Assembly (NCBI RefSeq): GCF_024139115.2
Contig: NC_085141.1
Coordinates: 370,101,925 to 370,165,924 of the forward strand
Reading direction: 5' to 3'
Source: Armigeres subalbatus
Taxonomy: Eukaryota; Arthropoda; Insecta; Diptera; Culicidae
Length of the DNA stretch: 64,000 nt
Positions within the stretch are counted from its first letter, which is position 1, and each line of letters opens with the position of its first letter. A program made the position numbers and the translations under genes. The notes beneath the pieces are model-generated. The model had not been told where the DNA came from and ran no database searches. It saw only the letters and a program-made list of their open reading frames with translations. Below, piece by piece: positions 22,048-32,579 of the stretch.

Positions 22048-23620
22048 GTGGCCAGCTTTTCCGCGCCCATCTTGATGAGCTCAGGCCCGATACCATCCTT
22101 ACGATCTGCTTTATTGGTCTTTAGCTGTTGAATGGCATCCTTAACTTCCCTCAAGGTGGGGGCTGGTTGGCTTCCATCGTCCGCTGAACTGACGTTGTCA
22201 TCTCCTCCGCTGCCTTGACTTTCACTGCCTGTACTCTCAGCGCCATTCAGATGTTCCTCGTAGTGCTGCTTCCACCTTTCGATCACCACACGTTCGTCCG
22301 TCAAGATGCTCCCATCCTTATCCCGGCACATTTCGGCTCGCGGCACGAAGCCTTTGCGGGATGCGTTGAGCTTCTGATAGAACTTGCGTGTATCTTGAGA
22401 ACGGCACAGCTGTTCCATCTCCTCGCACTCCGCTTCTTCCAGGCGGCGTTTCTTCTCCTGAAAAAGGCGGGTCTGCTGTCTCCGCTTCCGTCTATAACGT
22501 TCCACGTTCTGCCGGGTACCTTGCTGCAGCGCGACCGCCCGCGCTGCGTCCTTCTCCTCCAGAATCTGTCTGCACTCTTCGTCGAACCAATCGTTCCGTC
22601 GACTTCGACCCATATACCCGACGTTGTTCTCCGCTGCGTCGTTAATGGCTGCTTTGACTGTATTCCAGCAGTCCTCAAGAGGGGCCCCATCGAGCTCACC
22701 CTCTTCCGGCAACGCTGCCTCGAGATGCTGCGCGTATGCAGTGGCGACTTCAGGTTGCTTCAGTCGCTCTAGGTCGTACCGCGGCGGTCGTCGGTACCGA
22801 ACATTGTTGATGGCGGATAGTTTTGGACGCAGTTTAACCATCACCAGATAGTGGTCAGAGTCGATGTTAGCGCCACGATATGTCCTGACGTCGATAATGT
22901 CGGAGAAGTGCCGTCCATCAATCAGAACGTGGTCGATTTGTGATTCAGTCTGCAGTGGTGATCTCCATGTGTACCGATAAGGGAGGCTGTGTTGGAAGTA
23001 GGTGCTGTGAATGGCCATATTCTTGGAGGCGGCGAAATCAAATCGTAGGCCGTTTTCGTTCGTCAGCCGGTGAGCGCTGAACTTTCCAATAGTCGGTCTA
23101 AACTCCTCCTCTTGGCCAACCTGAGCGTTCAAATCTCCTATGATGATTTTGACGTCGTGGCTTGGGCAGCTGTCGTACTCACGTTCCAGCTGCGCGTAGA
23201 ATGCGTCCTTATCATCATCAGTGCTTCCGGAGTGTGGGCTATGGACGTTGATTATGCTGAAGTTGAAGAACCGGCCTTTGATCCTCAACTTGCACATTCT
23301 TTCATTGATCGGCCACCACCCGATCACGCGCCTTTGCATATCGCCCATCACTATGAAAGCTGTTCCCAGCTCATGTGTGTTGCCGCAGCTCTGGTAGATG
23401 GTATGATTACCTCTAAACGTTCGCACCATTGATCCCTTCCAACAAACCTCCTGCAGCGCTACGATGCCGAATCCACGGTCCTTGAGTACATCGGCGAGTA
23501 TGCGTGTGCTCCCGATGAAGTTGAGAGATTTGCAGTTCCACGAACCGAGTTTCCAATCGCTAGTCCCTTTTCGTCGCAGTGGTCTTCGCCGATGGTTCCG
23601 GTCCGTACTCTCTTGTTGAT
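21990..23620 (-). pseudogene. RTE copy 3 endonuclease and linker (long open frame)
   Basis: The frame is open through 21894-23429 from an internal Met and stays in phase further upstream to about 23600, where LGSWNCKSLN and IVALQEVCWKG form the first two endonuclease motifs. Downstream are INVHSPHSG, IIIGDLNAQVG, QIDHVLIDG and DSDHYLV, so all usual catalytic positions look present. A basic, coiled-coil-like linker follows (KRRQQTRLFQEKKRRLEE). The true start lies upstream of 23429; I could not fix its codon. Only the shift near 21990 separates it from the reverse transcriptase. Confidence 0.88.
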
Positions 23621-24071
23621 TGTTCGTTGCTTAAGATTTTTAAAGGCTGGCTTGCAGGGCCTGACACCAAACCCCTAAATTTCCGGAGGACCATTCCTCC
23701 TTATTTCCGGTGGACCATGGTGCACAGTTTCACTTTAGAGTCCCTCGCTGGCACTCGGACGATGATCAGCCGCCCCTAACATGGAGAACAGACGCTGTTG
23801 TGAGCCGATCCTGACATGGAGAACAGACGCTCAATAAGATTTGCACCTCCGAGAGGAGCAAACCCCCCCTTTCCTGTCAGCATACGACCATAGTTCCCAC
23901 CGGGGTTGGTTACCCGATCTTCCCTAAGGTTGCTCGTATCCCGGCCAGCACCGCGGGGAGGTAGGGATAGGAGTTGCTGGGTAAGAGGCTAAGGACCGCG
24001 AGATGGGGTCTATTTTATTCCTTCAGGTACGCGAAGTACCAATGGTACGCTTTACCCAGCATTTGCCGTGC

Positions 24072-24083
24072 CGGTATCTGGCG
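24072..24083. repeat. Target-site duplication of RTE copy 3 (5' side)
   Basis: CGGTATCTGGCG, identical to 20603-20614. Confidence 0.92.
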
Positions 24084-24142
24084 GCGTCGCATGAATCACG
24101 AACTGTGCCAGGTGTATAAAGGGCTGGATCAAGTATCAAAAG
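24084..24142 (+). mobile_element. 3' stub of RTE family A copy 2
   Basis: It continues copy 2 with codons for RRRMNHELCQVYKGLD, then jumps straight to the family tail CAAGTATCA. In copy 1 about 285 bp, including the RWAGHV motif, lie between these points, so copy 2 has a 3' internal deletion ending in its tail. Confidence 0.85.
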
Positions 24143-24960
24143 GTGGTACAATATTTTAAAAATAAATGACTCTGCTTGTTATCAATGTGTTTTGTCAAGA
24201 CAAGTGAGAGCTTCCATAGTCTGAGTGGCCATCGGGCAAGTAAGTGCAGAAAGTTGCGCGTCGTTTTGATGGTTCAAAGTGTGATCCTCCGCAGTTTACA
24301 TGTGCCACCGGGCATGCATGGTGAGGAGTGTTCATGCGCGGTTCATAGACACTTCGAACTATCTGATATCGTTGTGCTTTGTAGGTCGAGAAGTAAATCA
24401 GTTGATACGCGTGTGATCGTGTTCCAGATCGGTGTGTAAGTAGTTAGTCAGTGTGGGTATGCGCGGCAGTATCATAGTTAGTTCAAATCATTGTGTAAAA
24501 AAATGCACAAGTTAATCCAGATTAAGGGATGCCTATCGATTAACTGATAATACTTCCTGTGGTTTTGTGGAAACGCGGTAAACACGGTTTACAAATAGCA
24601 AAAACCACCTACTAATATTCCTTCCCTCTTCCTTACAGACTACAAGGACGTGGTCAGTGTTGTTATTGATCATTTTAACATTAAAGTCATTGAGCGAATG
24701 CTTGAACAATCCCAGTCAATCATTCAGCTGATTCTTTGTGCAATTTCACTGATTCTAGTGAAGCACGGAGTAGCAACCCTAGACATGTGCAGTCAGTCAA
24801 ATCTAAGCTGTTATTTGCATTTTATTTGGCTACTTGAGGTGCCTCACCAGCCTGTTTCACTCCTCTTCTTTCAGAGAGATTTGAAGTTCCTATTTAGAAT
24901 CCTAAAAGGATTCTGTTCGGAAATAAACAAAAAATCCTTAAGATGCCCAAAATACTACGC
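24143..24960. other. Unassigned intergenic DNA
   Basis: Short frames at 24176-24439 and 24650-24964 have no recognised motif. No transposon ends were seen. Confidence 0.45.
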
Positions 24961-24974
24961 TTAAAAGGAATCTA

Positions 24975-25200
24975 TGACAAAAGGTCGAAAGACAAAACGT
25001 CGAAAAGACAAAAGGTCGAAAGACAAATGGTCGAAAAGACAAAAGTTCGAAAGGACAAAAGGTCGAAAAGACAAAACGTCGAAAGGGACAGAAGGTCGAA
25101 AGGACAAAAGGTCGAAAGGCAAAGAAGGTCGAACGGGACAAAAGGTCGAAAAGGACAACTGGTCGAAAAGGACAAAAGGTCGAAAGGGACAAAAGGTAGA
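24975..25200 (+). repeat. GACAAAAGGTCGAAA array, left arm
   Basis: About 13 degenerate units of roughly 17 bp (GGTCGAAAGGACAAAA). The reverse-complement array is at 25713-25917, so the two are opposed arms around about 510 bp. Confidence 0.85.
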
Positions 25201-25315
25201 TCAAGAACAAAGAAGGAGTAATTACTATGAAACAATATTATGAATATCTAGAGTTTTGTTAGAGATAAACAAGATTTTTGATTTAGGAAATGAATAAAAC
25301 TTGTATTGCGCGAGA

Positions 25316-25680
25316 CAGAGTTGGCCTATACAGTTCGGAAAAAATTGCTCTTTTATTTTAAACTATTTTTAGCAAATAAATAAAATTCATCCAATGAGTG
25401 CAAATAATAGATGAATATCTAGGTTTTCTGAATGTCACTTTGATCTGTCAAAATAGTGTACTCCGCAGCCACTCATACGCACACATTGAAAATACACCGG
25501 CGTGTAATATACGCCGATGTATTTGATGTACGGCGTGCACCATTTTGATAGATCGAAGTGATATTTAGAAAACTCAACATCCATCTGTTAGTTGTACTCA
25601 CTGAATGAATTTTATTTAATTGTATAAAATTGTGAAAAATTAAAGAGCAGAGTTTTTGCTAACTGTGTAGGGCAACTCTG
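25316..25680. mobile_element. 365-bp foldback element between the opposed arrays
   Basis: The left half from CAGAGTTGGCC and the right half ending GGCAACTCTG are reverse complements along most of their length, with mismatches. Landmarks on the left (TTGCTCTTTTATTTTAAA, AAATAAAATTCAT, GATCTGTCAAAAT) reappear inverted on the right. The apex lies near ACACCGGCGTGTAATATACGCCGATG at about 25494-25520. It is a classic long-hairpin MITE without coding sequence. No clear target duplication was found. Confidence 0.75.
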
Positions 25681-25712
25681 CTGGTGCTAGATTGACTCTC
25701 TCTGTTTCAGTT

Positions 25713-25917
25713 CCTTGTCCATTTCGACCCTTTGTCCCTTTCGACCTTTTGATCTTATTGATCTTTAGTTTCTTTCGACTTTTTGTCCCGTTCGACGTTT
25801 TGTCCTTTCGACCTTTTGTCCCTTTCGACCATTTGTCCCTTCGACCTTTTGTCTTTCGACGTTTTGTCTTTCGACCATTTGTCCTTTCGACCTTTTGTCT
25901 TTCGACCTTTTGTCCCT
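25713..25917 (-). repeat. GACAAAAGGTCGAAA array, right arm (inverted)
   Basis: CCTTTTGTCCCTTTCGA units are the reverse complement of 24975-25200. With that array it forms a roughly 200-bp inverted repeat of minisatellite DNA. Confidence 0.85.
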
Positions 25918-25983
25918 AACCCGCTTAAAAGTACAAAATAATTGCGATCGGAAATCTTATAGAATTTCGTACGCAATCTCAAA

Positions 25984-25993
25984 GGGATTTCGT
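25984..25993. repeat. Target-site duplication of RTE copy 4 (3' side)
   Basis: GGGATTTCGT, repeated at 28467-28476. Confidence 0.8.
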
Positions 25994-26039
25994 TATTTAT
26001 TATTTATTATCAGACTAAGGCCGGAGTGGCCTGTGCTGC

Positions 26040-26800
26040 ACAAAAAAGTCTTCTTCATTCAGCTCGGTCCATGGCTGCACTTCGCCAACCACGCAGTCTG
26101 CGGAGGGTCCGCAAATCGTCCTCCACCTAATCGATCCACCTTGTCCGCTGTGCACCTCGCCTTCTTGTTCCCGTAAGATCGTTGTCGAGAACCATTTTCA
26201 CCGGACTACTGTCCGACATTCTGGCTACGTGCCCGGCCCACCGCAGTCTTCCGATTTTCGCGGTGTGAACGATGGATGGTTCTCCCAACAGCTGATGCAA
26301 CTCGTGGTTCATTCGCCTCCTCCACGTACCGTCCGCCATCTGCACCCCACCATAGATTGTACGCAACACTTTCCTTTCAAAAACTCCCAGTGCGCGTTGG
26401 TCCTCCACGAGCATCGTCCAGGTCTCGTGTCCGTAGAGAACTACCGGTCTTATAAGCGTTTTGTAGATAGTCAATTTGGTACGGCGGCGAACTCTATTCG
26501 ATCGGAGCGTCTTACGGAGTCCAAAGTACGTACGATTTCCAGCCACTATGCGCCTGTGAATTTTTCTGCTGGTATCGTTATCGGCGGTCACCAGTGAGCC
26601 CATGTACACGAATTCTTCAACCACCTCGATTTCGTCACCACCGATAGAAACTCGTCGTGGGTGGCTTACATTGACCTCTCTTGAGCCTCTTCCTATCATG
26701 TACTTCGTCTTCGACGTGTTGATGACTAGTCCAATCCGTTTAGCTTCGCTTTTCAGTCTGTAGTAGGCTTCCTCCATCCTCTCAAAGTTACGTGTTTAAA
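26040..26800 (-). pseudogene. RTE copy 4 reverse transcriptase C-terminal part
   Basis: The frame 26127-26777 keeps the thumb-side blocks INTSKTKYMIGRGSRE, VYMGSLVTADND, YGHETWTMLVEDQRAL, RRRMNHELHQLLGEP and GRLRWAGHVARMSD. The catalytic FADD motif and everything upstream to the linker are deleted. A frameshift follows before the C-terminal end, which is still recognisable to about 26040. Confidence 0.87.
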
Positions 26801-28260
26801 CGTGTAATACAGATCTCCTGGTAGTTGGTCAACCCCAGGGACTTTGTTGTTTTTCAGCCGGCCGATCTCCTCCTGGATTTCCTGGAGATTCGGAGCCGGA
26901 AGTCGCATGTCCTGCGCGCGTGCTCCTAGGTTCACCATACCGCCACCGTTGTCTGCCATATCGCCATTCAGGTGCTCTTCGTAGTGCTGCCGCCACCTTG
27001 GATCACCTCACGCTCGTTTCTAAGAAGGTTCCCGTTTATGTCCTTACACATATCGGGCTGTGGCACGTGGCCCTTACGTGAACGGTTCAACTTCTCATAG
27101 AACTTTCGTGCGTTATTAGCGCGGTACAGTTACTCCGTCTCTTCACGGTCTCGATCTTCCTGCTGGCGCTTTTTCCTCCGGAAAATCGAGTTTTGTCTGT
27201 TCCGCGCCCGTTTGTATCGTGCCTCGTTCGCCCTCGTGCGGTGTTGCAGCAATCTCGCCCATGCTGCATTCTTCTCCTCAACTAACATTCGTCGTCATAC
27301 CGGTCGTATCTCTGATCCGGAGCCACCGTGCCAACCGCTGCGGTTGCGGTGCTTCCAATGGCGGATCGAATATCTCTCCAGCCATCTTCAAGAGATGCTG
27401 CGCCTAGCTGCTCTTCCGTTGGGAGTGCCACTTCCAGCTGCTGCGCGTAGTCTTGGGCTAGTCTACCGTCTTGTAGCCGCCCAATGTTTAGCCGCGGTGG
27501 ACGACTCCGACGCGTGTTGATCACCGTCGAGAGTTTTGGGCGCAGACATACTGCAACGAGGTAGTGGTCGGATTCAATATTCGCACTGCGGTAAGTGCGT
27601 ACGTTCGTGATGTCGGAGAAGAATTTACCGTCGATTAGAACGTGGTCGATTTGGTTTTCCGTTACTTGATTAGGTGATTTCCATGTGGCCTTGTGGATAT
27701 TCTTGCGGGGGAAGAAAGTGCTTCGGACTACCATTTCGCGGGAGACTGCAAAGTTTTTGCTTCGTTGGCCGTTGTCGTTCGATACAGACTATCCGGTCCG
27801 ATGACCGGTCTATACATTTCCTCCCTTCCTACCTGAGCGTTCATGTCACCGATGACGATTTTGACGTCCCGCAGTGGGCATCCATCGTATGTCTGCTCCA
27901 GCTGCGTATAGAACGCTTCTTTCTCGTCGTCGGATCTCCCTTCGTGTGGGCAGTGCACATTGATGATGCTATAGTTGAAGAAACGGCCTTTTATCCTCAG
28001 CTTGCACATCCTTGCGTTGATTGGCTGCCACCCAATCACGCGGTGGCACATCTTTCCCAGCACTATGAAGCCGGTTCCCAGCTCGTTGGTGGTGCCACAG
28101 CTTTGGTAGAAGGTAGCCGCTCGATGCCCGCTTTTCCACACTTTCTGTCCTGTCCAGCAGATTTCCTGCAGCACTACGACATCGAAGTTGCGGGGATGTA
28201 ATTCATCGTAGATTATCCTGTCGCAACCTGCGAAGCCTAGCGACTTGCAGTTCCATGTTC
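26801..28260 (-). pseudogene. RTE copy 4 endonuclease and linker, broken
   Basis: Frames 27728-28174 and 27282-27734 give most of the endonuclease: GTGFIVLGKM, INVHCPHEG, VIGDMNAQVG, QIDHVLIDG and ESDHYLVAV. Upstream, in-phase codons to about 28250 include the EICW block. The linker is split over 27087-27281 and 26753-26959 by shifts. The SDH catalytic block looks preserved while the reverse transcriptase core is deleted, so this copy could not mobilise itself. Confidence 0.85.
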
Positions 28261-28466
28261 CAAGCTTCCAATCGTGATCCTTTATTCGTCGCCTAGGTCG
28301 TTACCGATTGTATCGAGTCGTATTATCTTCTATGTCGTTCGTAATAGTTGTTTTTAAAGGCGGCTTATTGGGCCTGCGCAAACCTCCTGTCTCGTCGGAG
28401 GGCCGTCGTGTCAGGGCTGTTTAGCGTCCCACCTAACACCAGGACTTGGGCTTGTGCGCTTTGAGC

Positions 28467-28476
28467 GGGATTTCGT
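28467..28476. repeat. Target-site duplication of RTE copy 4 (5' side)
   Basis: GGGATTTCGT, identical to 25984-25993. Confidence 0.8.
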
Positions 28477-28832
28477 ATGAAAGCCATTAATGGTCCCGTT
28501 CGAAAGCCCAACAGTATTTTGTTTGGAAGCCCGAAGTATTCGAAAATAACGAATGTCTGTAAAAGTCCAATCAAAAGTCTGTATAATGTCTGCAATCTGT
28601 ATGATGTCTATATGCAAGACCAAATGTGTGTATAAATACAGACATATCTGTATGTCTATGTATATTGTATATCCCTACATCTAACATCGTTTGTGGGAGT
28701 TGTTCGAGTATCCACCCGATCATTGGCGATCGGAAGTGCGACCTCCCAAAAATCTCAAGTAAATGCAACAGCAATCAGCATGGTATCTCTAGCTGTGCCT
28801 GTCCCAGCCACAGAGCAAAAATGAGGTACAAG
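28477..28832. other. Spacer between head-to-head RTE copies 4 and 5
   Basis: About 356 bp with TCTGTATGTCTATA-like words near 28570-28680 and no supported gene. Confidence 0.5.
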
Positions 28833-28845
28833 GGATTAAAGTCGA
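28833..28845. repeat. Target-site duplication of RTE copy 5 (5' side)
   Basis: GGATTAAAGTCGA, repeated exactly at 30529-30541. Confidence 0.9.
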
Positions 28846-30528
28846 GATTACGAACGAGCGTGAGGTGATCCAAAGGTGGCGGCAGCACTACGAAGAACAC
28901 CTGAATGGCGATGTGGCAGACGAAGATGGCGGTATGGTGATGGACCTGGGAGAACGCGCGCAGGACATAATTCTACCGGCTCCGGATCTCCAGGAAATCC
29001 AGGAGGAGATTGGCCGGCTGAAGAACAACAAAGCCCCTGGGGTTGACCAACTACCAGGAGAGCTATTTAAACACGGTGGTGAGGCACTGGCTAGAGCGCT
29101 GCACTGGGTCATTACCAAGATTTGGGAGGAGGAAGTTTTGCCGCAGGAGTGGATGGAAGGTGTCGTGTGTCCCATCTACAAAAAGGGCGATAAGCTGGAT
29201 TGTAGCAACTACCGCGCAATCACATTGCTGAACGCCTCCTACAAGGTACTCTCCCAAATTTTATGCCGTCGACTAGCACCAACTGCAAGGGAGTTCGTGG
29301 GGCAGTACCAGGCGGGTTTTATGGGCGAACGCTCCACCACGGACCAGGTGTTCGCCATTCGCCAAGTACTGCAGAAATGCCGCGAATACAACGTACCCAC
29401 ACATCATCTATTCATCGACTTCAAAGCCGCATATGATACAATCGATCGGGACCAGCTATGGCAGCTAATGCACGAACACGGTTTTCCGGATAAACTGACA
29501 CGGTTGATCAAAGCGACGATGGATCGGGTGATGTGCGTAGTTCGAGTTTCAGGGGCATTCTCGAGTCCCTTCGAAACCCGCAGAGGGTTACGGCAAGGTG
29601 ATGGTCTTTCGTGTTTGCTATTCAACATCGCTTTGGAAGGGGTAATACGAAGAGCAGGGATTAACACGAGTGGTACAATTTTCAATAAGTCCGTCCAGCT
29701 ATTTGGTTTCGCCGACGACATAGATATTATGGCACGTAACTTTGAGAAGATGGAGGAAGCCTACATCAGACTGAAGAGGGAAGCTAAGCGGATCGGATTA
29801 GTCATCAACACGTCGAAGACGAAGTACATGATAGGAAGAGGTTCAAGAGAAGACAATGAGCCACCCACCGCGAGTTTGCATCGGTGGTGACGAAATCGAG
29901 GTGGTAGAAGAATTTGTGTACTTGGGCTCACTGGTGACTGCCGAAAATGACACCAGCAGAGAAATTCGGAGACGCATAGTGGCTGGAAATCGTACGTACT
30001 TTGGACTCCGCAAGACGCTCCGATCGAATAGAGTTCGCCGCCGTACCAAACTGACAATCTACAAAACGCTAATTAGACCGGTAGTCCTCTACGGACACGA
30101 GACCTGGACGATGCTCGTGGAGGACCAACGCGCACTTGGAGTTTTCGAAAGGAAAGTGCTGCGTACCATCTATGGTGGGGTGCAGATGGCGGACGGTACG
30201 TGGAGGAGGCGAATGAACCACGAATTGCATCAGCTGTTGGGAGAACCATCCATCGTTCACACCGCGAAAATCGGACGACTGCGATGGGCCGGGCACGTAG
30301 CCAGAATGTCGGACAGTAACCCGGTGAAAATGGTTCTCGACAACGATCCGACGGGCACAAGAAGGCGAGGTGCGCAGCGGGCAAGGTGGATCGATCAGGT
30401 GGAAGATGACTTGCGGACCCTCCGTAGACTGCGTGGTTGGCGACGTGTAGCCATGGACCGAGCCGAATGGAGAAGACTCTTATATACCGCACAGGCCACT
30501 TCGGCCTTAGTCTGATTAAATAATAATA
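28846..30528 (+). mobile_element. RTE-like LINE, family B copy 5, 5'-truncated and well preserved
   Basis: A 1683-bp plus-strand insertion with the perfect 13-bp duplication GGATTAAAGTCGA. Homology to copy 6 starts two bases inside the left duplicate (TTACGAACGAGCGTGAGG), so the 5' truncation point is exact. It contains the end of the linker and the whole reverse transcriptase, then a tail GATTAAATAATAATA. Only one 2-bp deletion interrupts the reading frame, so this is the best preserved family B copy here and probably the youngest. Confidence 0.93.
28865..30515 (+). pseudogene. RTE copy 5 reverse transcriptase, one frameshift
   Basis: The frame 28865-29890 carries GRLKNNKAPGVDQLPGELF, CPIYKKGDKLDCSNYRAITLL, YQAGFMGERSTTDQVF, FIDFKAAYDTIDRDQLW, RRGLRQGDGLSCLLFN and the catalytic FGFADDIDIM box. 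It then leaves phase at about 29855-29860, where copy 4 has two more bases (GAGGTCAATGTAAGCC against GAAGACAATGAGCC). The frame 29856-30515 continues with VYLGSLVTAEND, YGHETWTMLVEDQ, GRLRWAGHVARMSDSN and a natural stop just before the tail. The enzyme type is certain. The missing N-terminal half includes the endonuclease. Confidence 0.92.
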
Positions 30529-30541
30529 GGATTAAAGTCGA
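30529..30541. repeat. Target-site duplication of RTE copy 5 (3' side)
   Basis: GGATTAAAGTCGA, identical to 28833-28845. Confidence 0.9.
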
Positions 30542-31509
30542 CTACAGTTGCACCTGCCCGGAGGCCTTAAGAATCGTCCAGCAGGAGAAAAGGGTAAATT
30601 GATTCGATTCCAGTTCTCTGGTGTAATTTTTGGACTGTCAAACTGTTTCAGAAAAGTTTAAAACCAATGCACTGTTTTTTCGGTTGAAACTGCGGTCCTG
30701 TTCATCGCTGCCACTACAGCCTCCATCAAAACGATACTAGTCTAAACTGAATTCGCCAGCGGTCACCCGAGTTACCTATGGAGTCAAGCCCATTTTCGCT
30801 AACGTACAACAATCGACGGTTTCCGGGACATTGTAAGATACCAAGAAACGTAGCAGCAGGCATTCTGACTGGGATAGATCACCATAGCCGGCTTTCTCAG
30901 TTTTGGTCCCTTTAGATGAGGCAAAAACTTGGATTAAGAGTATCATCGGTAAGGATTCGGAGAACCTGTGGGTGGCCTTACCAGTGCGCAGTGAACTTCA
31001 TAAATCAATCCTGAAGCATATGTATATGCGATTTAGGTTGATATTAGTCAGAGTTTTCATTCTATTTCATTTCATTATCTGGACCATCGATATTCATCGT
31101 GATCCTACTTCATTCAACAATTATTATTGCAGGACCATAATGGTAGATTTCGATCTATCTGGTAGTAACGTTAGTTGAACGTAATATGCGGTATTGAGAG
31201 AGTATTAGCCGTTTCAAATGTCAAGGTCAAATACAGTTACGCCTATTTGAAAAAAAGTTCTTAGCATTTTTCGACAGTCCCATTCAGGTATTTTTCTGTG
31301 ATGGACATGTTTTACCTGTTACAAATCTGTTGGGCTAAATCAATTTGACCTTCACTTGTATCAGGGCGTGCGTCTGCTTGATGTAAGAGTGGGCTATATT
31401 GTCATTTTATGATATTTACACAGTATCTCAACTTGCAATCACGCAGCCTACCTTACGTTCCTTTGCATCGTAAAGAATAGCCAACCTAGAACACATTCTA
31501 CATTTCCTA
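30542..31509. other. Unassigned intergenic DNA
   Basis: A 91-codon frame at 30903-31178 shows no motif. Nothing else is supported. Confidence 0.45.
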
Positions 31510-31880
31510 TGTAGGAACACACCGTCGTCAGCCCAACATGTTTGAATTCCTGCTATCTTTGTCTCCCTTTTCCATTCAACTTGTGATCGCTCTCATTCAG
31601 CAACGGCCTCTCCACGAATCTCCTCTGTACGAAACGATTGATGTCTGACGTTGAGCGTATTATCACTTTTACTACTATACTCTCGCTCGCTACACCCAAA
31701 TACTACACAAACCGGTGCCGGTCTCTGCTGCCACCCGAAAAGAACCACCGAATTTCGCCGGAGCCGTTCGTTTCGGTTCCGTAGCAAGAGTGAGACGAAA
31801 CGAAAACAGCACACCGTCGACCGACAAAATATAAACCTAGCGCTCTCATTGAGAACCCTTCTCTAGTTGGCGCCCAATGT
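31510..31880 (+). other. Candidate LTR edge followed by a primer-binding-like site
   Basis: TGTAGGAACACACC at 31510 could open an LTR, a TATAAAC word lies at about 31831, and TGGCGCCCA at 31868-31876 resembles the tRNA-Lys-type primer-binding sites that directly follow 5' LTRs. There is no second LTR, no clear CA end and no gag downstream, so this is only a possible solo or truncated LTR. Confidence 0.3.
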
Positions 31881-32579
31881 AACCGCGCGCTCCCGCATGT
31901 AAGTTACGGTAGGCTCAAATTCACTGTTTTGATCCGCGTTCTTGGGCCGCTGCCGCCGCCGCCGCCGCTGCTCGCCAAATACACACAGCCACCACATCAG
32001 AGCGACGTACACAGTGACGATGGCGCACACATGGCATCGCTCGTCGCGACGCGAATATTACCACTACTGGCGAATCGACATCAACCTAAGCTGCGACGCG
32101 GTGGTTGTCGGGCGGTTTGTGTTTTCATTGGTTGGAGTTCATTGAACTTCGTCATCGCTGCCGTCATACAAGCAGCCATGGGGTGGCGGAACCTACGCTT
32201 CCCTTTTCCGCTATACTCGACGGCGACTGATGTTACGAGGATTCGCTTTCGTGGTAAGAAGGACTCTTGCGGGTTCTACTTTTTTTTAGACTTTGCTTCC
32301 TTTTTCTCGGTGTACTCCGCCTAATGGATTGCCGTGGAGTGGTTTTTCGTCGTTATTTATTTTGTTTTGGGAAGAAACATTCTATGCAAGTGGTTCTCAA
32401 ATTGCTATGGTATGTGATTCGCTGGAACAAGTTGGAAATACCGACATTATCTTAAGAACTTGCAGGATTGGCAGGGTTTGCATTTCATGTGATTCATGTG
32501 TGAGTTATTTATATAAGACTCTTGCGACCCGAATTTTGAAGCGAAATGTCAACAACCCGAATTTCCCAGAAAGTGGCAG
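31881..32579. other. Unassigned DNA with a GCC trinucleotide run
   Basis: CCGCCGCCGCCGCCGCTGC at 31951-31969 is a short trinucleotide repeat. Open frames at 31929-32324 and 32267-32646 have no motif and overlap in other phases. Confidence 0.45.

Larger units (their letters stand above)
20615..24071 (-). mobile_element. RTE-like LINE copy 3, apparently full length, nested in copy 2
   Basis: A 3457-bp minus-strand element with a 12-bp target duplication, inserted in the reverse transcriptase gene of copy 2. It carries a GC-rich 5' leader (about 23620-24071), endonuclease, linker and reverse transcriptase, then a 3' end of about 26 bp after the stop with AAATAAATGAAAATGAA. The tail differs from the ATCAAGT tail of family A, and protein divergence is high, so it is a separate family. 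Being nested and almost open, it is younger than its host copy. Confidence 0.93.
25994..28466 (-). mobile_element. RTE-like LINE, family B copy 4, internally deleted
   Basis: A 2473-bp minus-strand element with the 10-bp duplication GGGATTTCGT. Compared with copy 5, the reverse transcriptase between GDQLPG (about 26815) and the block after FADD (about 26790) is gone: the linker joins directly to the NFERMEEAYYRLK segment. The catalytic palm is therefore missing. The 3' tail is built of TTATTA repeats after a CTTAGTCTGATAA word shared with copies 5 and 6. The 5' leader reaches the target duplication. Confidence 0.87.

Noticed and set aside
22215..22772. 185-codon plus-strand frame
   Set aside because: It is the complement of the RTE copy 3 linker, which has family motifs on the minus strand.
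17690..24150. Target-site duplication for RTE copy 2
   Set aside because: I compared the flanks of 17751 and 24142 and found no convincing direct repeat; CACCACC and GGTGG near the ends are inverted relative to each other.
24975..25200. Possible CRISPR array
   Set aside because: Units are about 17 bp, contiguous and degenerate with no spacers, and the genome is eukaryotic.
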